Assembly: GCA_024695725.1 (NCBI GenBank)
Contig: JAILHQ010000089.1
Coordinates: 1-11,739, forward strand
Length of the DNA stretch: 11,739 nt
Source of the DNA: Cyanobacteria bacterium RUI128
GTDB lineage: Bacteria; Cyanobacteriota; Vampirovibrionia; Gastranaerophilales; Gastranaerophilaceae
Reading direction: 5' to 3'
A model generated the notes under the pieces. It worked only from the letters and a program-made list of their open reading frames with translations. It ran no database searches and was not told the DNA's origin. Shown here in pieces: positions 7,501 to 11,739 of this stretch; positions within the stretch are counted from its first letter, which is position 1, and each line of letters opens with the position of its first letter. A program made the translations under genes and the position numbers.

Positions 7501-8472
7501 TTACCCCTGAAATTTCTTAATAAAGAACGGATAGATACAGGTTATGAACAACCCTATAAGCAGGGTTTGGCAAAACATGCCTGAAAGTGCGAAAATCAGA
7601 TTAGTCCCTATCATATCCTTAAACATCTCAAAACCTGAGTACAACGCATATACAACAGTCAGACCGACAAGCATTCTTGCGACCTTTTGAGAAAACGTAC
7701 CAATTTCAGGTTTAAAATCAATAAACCGTTTCTCAATAAACCACCCCAAAAACGCACCTGCCACAAATCCTGATTTGCCAATAGTATCATACTTTATCGG
7801 TGTCGGATCATACAATATCTGACCAAAGAGATAATGTATCGGATAAGGTTTAAAACAAACGTATAAGACTGTTAAAATTGTCAGTCCCAGAATTGTGAAC
7901 AAAACATATTTATCACGCTTTGAATCTTCTTCTGACCATTTAAGAGCCTTCCATGAAACATAGAGAACTAAAGAAGAGAGGAAGAAAGACACTATTACGT
8001 CCTGCGGCGTATGCACACCAACATAATTGCGCGAAATCATAACCCCTGCAATTATCAGAAGACCTAAATATCTGACGATTTTATTCTTCCAAAACGAAAC
8101 TGCAATTCCACCCCATACAGCAACTGCTCCCGCTGTATGCCCGCTCGGGAAAGAATACCCGGTCGCTGCAGGTATAGCCTGTGCAAGCGGATGCACCCTC
8201 GGATCCAATATCCACGGTCTGTAAATACACGCCGTAACCTTCGCGAACTGGTTAACTACAAACCCAAACAAATATGACCAAAGAACAAGCTGCCCGGCCT
8301 TCTTACTAATTGCCCAATATAACAGACATATTACCATTATCGGTATGGTAACTTCACCAAACATAGTTATTGTCAAAAAGAATTTATCAAAAATGTGATT
8401 AGATACATCTCTGAAATTCTGCAAAAATAACAAATAATCTATCTGCCAACCAAGCCAGGCACCATATTCCAT
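7501..8472 (-). CDS. PAP2-superfamily membrane phosphatase
   Basis: 323-residue integral membrane protein with all three acid-phosphatase motifs: K78-x6-RP (85-86), PSGH (109-112) and SR-x5-H-x3-D (S147, R148, H154, D158). H154 would form the phospho-enzyme and H112 is the acid. About eight or nine hydrophobic segments are visible, roughly at 38-56, 60-76, 114-128, 134-146, 157-173, 189-207, 232-246, 264-282 and 292-317, so the PAP2 core has an extra ~150-residue membrane region after it. Members dephosphorylate lipid phosphates (phosphatidate, phosphatidylglycerol phosphate, undecaprenyl pyrophosphate) or similar; the substrate here is not determinable. AGGAG at 8481-8485, eight bases upstream, fixes the start. 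It is transcribed alone: a terminator lies upstream and the aminotransferase converges downstream. Confidence 0.92.
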   Translation of the reverse strand: MEYGAWLGWQIDYLLFLQNFRDVSNHIFDKFFLTITMFGEVTIPIMVICLLYWAISKKAGQLVLWSYLFGFVVNQFAKVTACIYRPWILDPRVHPLAQAIPAATGYSFPSGHTAGAVAVWGGIAVSFWKNKIVRYLGLLIIAGVMISRNYVGVHTPQDVIVSFFLSSLVLYVSWKALKWSEEDSKRDKYVLFTILGLTILTVLYVCFKPYPIHYLFGQILYDPTPIKYDTIGKSGFVAGAFLGWFIEKRFIDFKPEIGTFSQKVARMLVGLTVVYALYSGFEMFKDMIGTNLIFALSGMFCQTLLIGLFITCIYPFFIKKFQG

Positions 8473-8502
8473 AACTCATACTCCTCTTCTTCCACATGTC
8501 AT

Positions 8503-8508
8503 ATTATA
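8503..8508 (-). promoter_or_regulatory. -10 box of the PAP2 phosphatase gene
   Basis: Reading the minus strand, a perfect TATAAT occupies 8508-8503, about 30 bases before the ATG. No convincing -35 is seen; the expected place overlaps the T-tract of the neighbouring terminator. Confidence 0.4.
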
Positions 8509-8527
8509 CACTAATCCTGTTCATAAT

Positions 8528-8559
8528 AAAAAAGAATAACATTTCTGTTACTCTTTTTT
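8528..8559 (-). terminator. intrinsic terminator of the 8558-8710 small gene
   Basis: On the minus strand AAGAGTAACA pairs with TGTTATTCTT (one G-U pair) around a GAAA tetraloop and runs into TTTTTT (8533-8528). Including the A/T ends, the stem is 14 pairs. It begins at the stop codon of the small gene and separates it from the phosphatase gene. Confidence 0.85.
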
Positions 8560-8710
8560 ATGCTTTTATGTTTATTAACATTGATTTTAAGTCTTGTTCT
8601 TCAGGCGGGAAAGTCATTTTAAACTTTTCTAACTCTTTCAGACCGTTAGCACAATCTGAAATTTTGTTTATTTGGGTTGCCCATTTGCTGAATTTAAATA
8701 ACTCGCTCAT
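8558..8710 (-). CDS. 50-residue small protein, copy 1 of a tandem paralogous pair
   Basis: ATG at 8710, stop TAA at 8560-8558. The product is 50 residues, lysine-rich, with one cysteine (C20) inside ISDCAN (17-22), then LKELEKFKMT (24-33), the PPEE turn at 35-38 and a hydrophobic end INIKA (46-50). I do not recognise a family. It is supported as a real gene by its partner at 8893-9045: same length, 23 of 50 residues identical without gaps, identical surroundings, and a terminator starting exactly at its stop codon. Both starts carry AGAGAG nine bases before the ATG, a weak GAG-core ribosome binding site unlike the AGGAG used by neighbours. The conserved middle and the turn suggest a short helical protein-protein module or a regulator; there is no membrane segment or toxin signature. 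The overlapping plus-strand frame (8496-8714) has no such support. Confidence 0.75.
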   Translation of the reverse strand: MSELFKFSKWATQINKISDCANGLKELEKFKMTFPPEEQDLKSMLINIKA

Positions 8711-8744
8711 TTGATTTCTCTCTCTTGGTATTTGTAAATCCTGC

Positions 8745-8788
8745 TTACATATATATAAAGGATATACTCATAAAAAAATTGCCTTTTT
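8745..8788 (-). promoter_or_regulatory. 44-base upstream block of small gene copy 1 (promoter region)
   Basis: Written on the plus strand, TTACATATATATAAAG (8745-8760), then ATATACTC, seven As, TTGCC and a T run. It matches the block at 9081-9125 at 41 of 44 positions and ends 34 bases before the ATG, against 35 for the other copy. On the minus strand it reads as a T7 tract, then AGTATAT, then TATATATATG: a plausible -10 (TATATA, 8757-8752) without a clear -35. The T7 tract is also the tail of the preceding terminator. Confidence 0.6.
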
Positions 8789-8843
8789 GGTTACCGCAAA
8801 GTTAACAAATGTTAACATTTGCTTTGAGTGGTACCATAAAGGC
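8772..8843 (-). terminator. large hairpin terminator downstream of small gene copy 2
   Basis: Bases 8781-8795 pair with 8830-8843 (14 pairs, one mismatch, one bulged base); inside, CAAAG (8797-8801) pairs with CTTTG (8822-8826), and the perfect 16-base palindrome CAAATGTTAACATTTG (8806-8821) forms a 6-pair tip with a TTAA loop. On the minus strand the hairpin is followed by AA and seven Ts (8778-8772). It ends transcription from the copy 2 gene and its tail lies in the copy 1 promoter block. The stem is longer than most terminators here. Confidence 0.7.
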
Positions 8844-8892
8844 ATTTAAATTTTGTGAGAGAGTGAGTTAAATAAATATTAGAGAGAGTGTA

Positions 8893-9045
8893 TTAAGCTT
8901 TTAGATTGATGAATATCGCCGTATCGGAACTGACTTCGGGTGGATATGTCATCTTGAGATGTTCGATATTTTTTAAATTATTTGCGCAATCAGAAATTGC
9001 GTCCCTACCCAGACTCGGGCAGAGATATTTGAGTAATTCTTTCAT
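8893..9045 (-). CDS. 50-residue small protein, copy 2 of a tandem paralogous pair
   Basis: ATG at 9045, stop TAA at 8895-8893; 50 residues. It aligns end to end with the protein at 8558-8710: shared M1, E3-L4, K6, ISDCAN (17-22), L24-K25, E28, KMT (31-33), PPE (35-37), I46-N47 and K49-A50. The first 16 residues and positions 38-45 diverge; this copy has a second cysteine (C9) with CP. Function is unknown and no family is recognised. The coding sequences differ much more than the upstream blocks, yet length and frame are kept, which argues for selection on both proteins rather than a fresh duplication or chance frame. It is expressed on its own: a terminator-like hairpin precedes its promoter block and the large hairpin at 8772-8843 follows it. 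Confidence 0.75.
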   Translation of the reverse strand: MKELLKYLCPSLGRDAISDCANNLKNIEHLKMTYPPEVSSDTAIFINLKA

Positions 9046-9080
9046 TTTATCTTGCTCTCTATAATTTTCTGAAATCTTAT

Positions 9081-9125
9081 TTACATATATATAAAGTATA
9101 TACTCTCAAAAAAATTGCCTTTTTT
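9081..9125 (-). promoter_or_regulatory. upstream block of small gene copy 2 (promoter region)
   Basis: TTACATATATATAAAG (9081-9096), ATATACTC (9098-9105), seven As (9108-9114), TTGCC (9115-9119) and six Ts, differing from the 8745-8788 block at three positions. Minus-strand reading gives TTTTTTTGAGAG, GTATATAC and TATATATATG; the -10 candidate sits in the same place relative to its gene as in copy 1. Confidence 0.6.
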
Positions 9126-9160
9126 GTTGCGCAATTATGAAGAAATGTAAAGCCAATTTT
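9108..9160 (-). terminator. probable terminator downstream of the uridine-kinase-like gene
   Basis: On the minus strand AAAATTGGCTTT (9160-9149) pairs with AAAGGCAATTTT (9122-9111), 11 of 12 matched, followed by Ts to 9108. The loop is long (26 bases) and contains the self-complementary TTGCGCAA (9127-9134). Weaker than the other terminators; it lies 117 bases past the kinase stop. The stretch 9161-9276 holds no supported gene. Confidence 0.45.
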
Positions 9161-9276
9161 AGCAATATGTTTAGCCCTTGTGCCAAGCGGGTTTTCAGCC
9201 GCGTAAAAACGAGTAAAATTGAACAAGAATATCTACACTGGAAAACAAAACTAATTTTCCCGTCATTTACCACAAT

Positions 9277-10143
9277 TTATGCGTCAAAATATTCACGTTG
9301 GACAATTGCTATGATTTTATTGAGGAAGTGTTTATATCTTGATCTGTCTGATTCACCGGACATGATTATATCGGCATGCTCTTTGCATGGTCTGATATAG
9401 ATTTTTGCCTTTTCATTGGCATTCTTATAAATAGAGTCCGCAGACGAGCCAAGCCCTCTTTCTTCCGCTCTGATATAGAATCTATCTTTTTGAATGTGTT
9501 CTCTGATATCTACATAAATTTTAAAATCGAACGCATTTTGAACTTTGTCTGTTAACGTAAATAAACCCTCCGAGATAATAACTCTGGAAGGTTTAGCTAA
9601 TGTATGATTGTCATGTCTGATAGCAGTACCGCTCATGTCATATTTTGGAAGATAAACTTCGTTACCTGCAAGTAACTGCTGAATATGTTTACTCATTAAT
9701 TCCAATTCGAGAGCCTGAGGTACGTCTAAGTCGTAGTGTTTCGCAAATTCCGCAAAACTGCCTGCCGCTTTTACCATATCAGATCTGTCATAATAATAGT
9801 CATCCGTGTTTACTCTTGTAATCAAATCCTGCGCATCATATTCTGTTGTAAACGCTTTGATAGTCTCAATGATATCAAGAGTTATTGTTGATTTTCCGCT
9901 TGCTGTTTCCCCTGCAATACCGATTGATGCTGAACGTGTAATCTTGCCTGAGAGGAACTCAGCTATTCTGTGGATAACATCAGGCTTATAATCAAGGATT
10001 ATAGAGTCTGACGACTTCATTTCCGTTTCAAATATGTAGTATAAACTCTGCTCTATTCTGTCAAATTTTATACTCGGAATGGTCGTATATCCCGTATTTG
10101 CTACTTGTTGGTTTATATCAATTATTGTATTTGTGTTAGTCAT
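9277..10143 (-). CDS. uridine kinase-like P-loop kinase with N-terminal extension
   Basis: Member of the uridine kinase/phosphoribulokinase family; family members phosphorylate uridine/cytidine (pyrimidine salvage) or related sugars. Counting from the first possible Met at 10152, the Walker A loop is GETASGKS at 81-88, followed by TDDYYYDRSD (116-125, matching the Udk DSYYKD region), HYDLDVPQAL (139-148), PKYDMSGTAIR (169-179), VIISEGLFTL (191-200), YVDI (213-216) and the lid arginines in RFYIRAEERG. The ~75 residues before the P-loop have no counterpart in ordinary ~210-residue uridine kinases. I place the start at 10143 because AAAGGA at 10159-10154 is about 10 bases from it but only one base from the ATG at 10152, giving 288 residues rather than 291. 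Strict substrate is uncertain. Confidence 0.85.
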   Translation of the reverse strand: MTNTNTIIDINQQVANTGYTTIPSIKFDRIEQSLYYIFETEMKSSDSIILDYKPDVIHRIAEFLSGKITRSASIGIAGETASGKSTITLDIIETIKAFTTEYDAQDLITRVNTDDYYYDRSDMVKAAGSFAEFAKHYDLDVPQALELELMSKHIQQLLAGNEVYLPKYDMSGTAIRHDNHTLAKPSRVIISEGLFTLTDKVQNAFDFKIYVDIREHIQKDRFYIRAEERGLGSSADSIYKNANEKAKIYIRPCKEHADIIMSGESDRSRYKHFLNKIIAIVQREYFDA

Positions 10144-10193
10144 TGGTCGCATATCCTTTTCACATAATATAAAATATTAGTCAAATTTTTTAT

Positions 10194-10202
10194 ATTATAC
10201 CA
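10194..10202 (-). promoter_or_regulatory. extended -10 promoter of the kinase gene
   Basis: Minus strand TGGTATAAT (10202-10194): a perfect TATAAT with the TGn extension. The expected -35 is only a T-tract, which extended -10 promoters tolerate. Transcription would start near 10187, about 44 bases before the preferred ATG. Confidence 0.6.
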
Positions 10203-10248
10203 AAATAAAACTTCTAAAAAAAGTTTTTGATAAAATATTAATACAAAC

Positions 10249-10278
10249 TTTACAAAGGCAGGGGGGGGTAAATATATA
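10249..10278 (+). promoter_or_regulatory. candidate rdgB promoter containing a G8 tract
   Basis: TTTACA (10249-10254, five of six to consensus) and TATATA (10273-10278) are 18 bases apart, with eight consecutive Gs at 10261-10268 inside the spacer. An alternative is TTGATA (10227-10232) with TACAAA (10251-10256), also 18 apart and lying before the G tract. Confidence 0.35.
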
Positions 10279-10334
10279 GGTAAATATATGGGTAAATATA
10301 TGGGTAAATCTAGGAGTTAAGTGGTAAATATAGG
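10266..10334 (+). repeat. 12-base tandem repeat upstream of rdgB
   Basis: Three consecutive 12-base units of GGTAAATATAT(A/G) at 10267-10278, 10279-10290 and 10291-10302, a partial fourth GGTAAATCTAGG at 10303-10314, and a detached GGTAAATATAGG at 10323-10334. The core GGGTAAATATA is exact at 10266-10276 and 10290-10300. The array lies between the divergent kinase and rdgB genes, 28-95 bases before the rdgB ATG. Confidence 0.85.
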
Positions 10335-10361
10335 GTAATCAAAAGAGAGAAGGTAGGTATC

Positions 10362-10940
10362 ATGGAAATAACATTAGGGACAGGTAACGAGCATAAGGTA
10401 TTTGAGATAAATACAATTGTTAAGTCACAGGGATATGAAAACATTACATTTGTTGCAGTAGAAGGCGATTTTGACCCGACAGAGGACGGCTCAACCTTTG
10501 AGGAAAACTCTCTTATCAAAGCAAGGGAAGGTGCAAGATTATCAGGTAATATTACACTCGCTGACGATTCAGGGCTATGTATTGATGCTCTCAACGGTGC
10601 TCCCGGACTTTATTCCGCAAGATATGCAGGGACTCAGGACGAAAAGATTGCACGTATATTGAGAGAACTTGACGGAAAAGAAAACAGAAAAGCAAAGTTT
10701 GTATGCTGCATGACACTCGTTGATAAAGAAGGAAACGTTATCCACACAACCCGCGGGGAATGTCATGGTCATATTATAAAAGAACGCAAAGGCACAAACG
10801 GTTTCGGTTATGACCCTGTTTTCATGCCTGACGGATACGATATTACTCTTGCAGAAATGTCAGAAGGCGGCAAAAACAAAATCTCACACAGAGGCAGAGC
10901 CTTAACCGAAATGCTTAAGTTTATTAATGAAAAATTATAG
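10362..10940 (+). CDS. rdgB: RdgB/HAM1 family non-canonical purine NTP pyrophosphatase
   Basis: 192-residue cytoplasmic house-cleaning enzyme that hydrolyses dITP, ITP and XTP to the monophosphate and pyrophosphate, keeping deaminated purines out of DNA and RNA. All family signatures are present: TGNEHK (7-12), GSTFEENSLIKA (43-54), LADDSGLCIDALNGAPGLYSARYAG (66-90) with the metal/catalytic D68-D69, GTNGFGYDPVF (144-154) and KNKISHRGRA (171-180), which contacts the base. Length is normal (E. coli RdgB is about 197). AGAAGG at 10348-10353, eight bases before the ATG, supports the start. It is a single-gene unit, divergent from the kinase and convergent with the response regulator, and flanked on both sides by GGGTAAATATA repeats. 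Both enzymes nearby act on nucleotides, but no joint control is shown. Confidence 0.96.
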   Translation: MEITLGTGNEHKVFEINTIVKSQGYENITFVAVEGDFDPTEDGSTFEENSLIKAREGARLSGNITLADDSGLCIDALNGAPGLYSARYAGTQDEKIARILRELDGKENRKAKFVCCMTLVDKEGNVIHTTRGECHGHIIKERKGTNGFGYDPVFMPDGYDITLAEMSEGGKNKISHRGRALTEMLKFINEKL

Positions 10941-10942
10941 TT

Positions 10943-11016
10943 TAGGGTAAATATAATATATCACTGCGAAGAGTAAAGCACGCGATTTCACACAATGGCA
11001 AATATATTTACCCCTA
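10943..11016. repeat. inverted GGGTAAATATA pair downstream of rdgB
   Basis: GGGTAAATATA at 10945-10955 faces its exact complement TATATTTACCC at 11003-11013, with TAG/CTA extending the arms around one bulged C. The loop is about 47 bases. The right arm abuts the stop codon of the convergent response regulator (11014-11016). The motif is that of the tandem array before rdgB. There is no T-tract, so it is not a typical terminator. Confidence 0.7.
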
Positions 11017-11676
11017 GACCAGACCTTCTTTCAATGCTTTTACTGCAGCTTGAGTACGATCTTCAACCACAAGCTTTTGTATTATATTACACACATGGGC
11101 TTTTGCCGTGTGCTCGCTTATTGTTAACGTATTTGCTATTTCATTATTTGTCATACCGTCAACAACAAGCTTCAAAACCTCATACTCTCTTCTCGTCAGA
11201 TTAGCATGACTTTCCCTGAAGCCTGCCCTGGAAAGTTGTCTCGGCGGAATAACACCGCTGTTTCTATCCTTTATAAACGGAACAACATGCGGGTCTAACC
11301 ACATCGCACCTTGTTTAACGGTTTTTATTATTGTCATAAGAAACTCTGTGTTTATATCCTTAAGAATGTATGCATGCGCTCCTGCGCGCAAAGAATCACT
11401 GACTTCACTATCGGATATATGAGATGTCAGCATAACAACTTTTGTATCGAATGTCGTTTGCTCTAATATTCTTTTCGTTGCCTCTATACCCGTAATATCG
11501 GGCAGACCGATATCCATAAGAACAATATCGGGCTTTTGAAGCCTCGATTTTTCAACCGCATCTTTACCATTTTCTGCTTCGGCAATTATTTCCATCTCGG
11601 GATAATCGTCAAACAAAGAACGCAACCCGATACGCATAAGTTTCTGATCCTCTACCAATATAATTTTTATAGTCAT
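11014..11676 (-). CDS. NarL/FixJ-family response regulator (LuxR-type DNA-binding domain)
   Basis: 220 residues from the ATG at 11676, chosen because AAGGAG (11688-11683) lies six bases upstream; a frame extension to an ATG at 11712 lacks a site. The receiver domain (about 2-120) has the acidic pocket E9-D10, phospho-acceptor D55 (LMDIGLPD), T84 and K106. The C-terminal LuxR-type helix-turn-helix runs about 157-216: LTRREYEVL (160-168), NNEIANTLTISEHTAKAHV (177-195) and KLVVEDRTQA (201-210). It should act as a phosphorylation-dependent, dimeric transcription factor in the cytoplasm. No histidine kinase is in the window, so partner and targets are unknown; one may lie upstream, beyond 11739. 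It converges with rdgB across a 73-base gap. Confidence 0.94.
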   Translation of the reverse strand: MTIKIILVEDQKLMRIGLRSLFDDYPEMEIIAEAENGKDAVEKSRLQKPDIVLMDIGLPDITGIEATKRILEQTTFDTKVVMLTSHISDSEVSDSLRAGAHAYILKDINTEFLMTIIKTVKQGAMWLDPHVVPFIKDRNSGVIPPRQLSRAGFRESHANLTRREYEVLKLVVDGMTNNEIANTLTISEHTAKAHVCNIIQKLVVEDRTQAAVKALKEGLV

Positions 11677-11698
11677 AAACCTCTCCTTAATTTCCAAT

Positions 11699-11736
11699 AT
11701 TATATATGCCAACCTTCAACAAAATATGCCCGAAGG
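11699..11736 (-). promoter_or_regulatory. -10 box and repeats upstream of the response regulator
   Basis: Minus strand TATAAT (11704-11699) lies about 23 bases before the ATG. Next to it ATATGCC occurs at 11704-11710 and 11724-11730 (20 bases apart), interleaved with the inverted pair CCTTC (11713-11717) and GAAGG (11732-11736). No clear -35. An upstream gene could still extend into this edge. Confidence 0.35.
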
Positions 11737-11739
11737 GTA

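Noticed and set aside
8496..8714. 72-residue plus-strand frame
   Set aside because: Antisense to the small gene at 8558-8710, which is supported by its paralogue, promoter block and terminator; this frame has none of these.
9240..9261. GGAAAA/TTTTCC hairpin just after the kinase gene as its terminator
   Set aside because: Six pairs with a large loop and no T-tract on the minus strand; the 9108-9160 structure is a better candidate.
9193..9264. 23-codon minus-strand frame beginning at the ATG near 9264
   Set aside because: No ribosome binding site, no paralogue, and no resemblance to the two 50-residue proteins; not supportable as a third copy.
9137..9400. 87-residue plus-strand frame
   Set aside because: Overlaps the conserved 3' end of the kinase gene on the other strand and has no ribosome binding site; composition looks random.
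10266..10334. CRISPR array
   Set aside because: Units are 12 bases and directly adjacent, with no spacers and no cas genes.
10995..11204. 69-residue plus-strand frame after rdgB
   Set aside because: Antisense to the DNA-binding domain of the response regulator, with no start signal.
1..11739. tRNA, rRNA, transposase, integrase or prophage genes
   Set aside because: None seen on either strand; no terminal inverted repeats or target duplications around any gene.

Overview
The window is AT-rich bacterial DNA with AGGAG-type ribosome binding sites, short intergenic gaps, sigma-70-like promoters and U-tailed hairpin terminators. Gene content and protein style (cyanobacteria-like phosphoglycerate kinase, NarL-type regulator, an orphan RTX-type repeat protein, an AlaR/AlaT-like pair) would fit an uncultured gut bacterium of the Gastranaerophilales/Melainabacteria kind. 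That placement is inference from general resemblance, not from a marker gene or a search.

Left part, plus strand (1-4980): the 3' end of a cysteine-containing, probably radical SAM protein; pgk with its own promoter and terminator; then a 1020-residue, cysteine-free RTX-type calcium-binding repeat protein with its own promoter region and terminator. No type I secretion genes are visible beside it.

Middle (5038-8472): a probable operon of a 224-residue coiled-coil protein of unknown function, an Lrp/AsnC-family regulator and a class I aminotransferase. The last two overlap by ATGA and resemble Bacillus AlaR (YugG) and AlaT (YugH). A PAP2-family membrane phosphatase runs towards them on the minus strand, with one base between the two stop codons.

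Accessory part (8473-9276), minus strand: two tandem 50-codon genes that are easy to overlook. Their products are the same length and match at 23 of 50 positions without gaps. Each is preceded by a nearly identical 44-base block and ends in, or is bounded by, intrinsic terminators, so each looks like a self-contained promoter-gene-terminator cassette repeating every ~336 bases. This is the most novel-looking element here.

Right part (9277-11739): a uridine-kinase-like P-loop kinase with a long N-terminal extension (minus), divergent from an RdgB/HAM1 nucleotide-pyrophosphate hydrolase (plus), then a NarL/LuxR-type response regulator (minus). The kinase-rdgB intergenic region carries a run of eight Gs and a 12-base tandem repeat whose core, GGGTAAATATA, recurs on the far side of rdgB in both orientations. 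Apart from the two small-gene cassettes and the repeats around rdgB, most of the window is ordinary housekeeping sequence.
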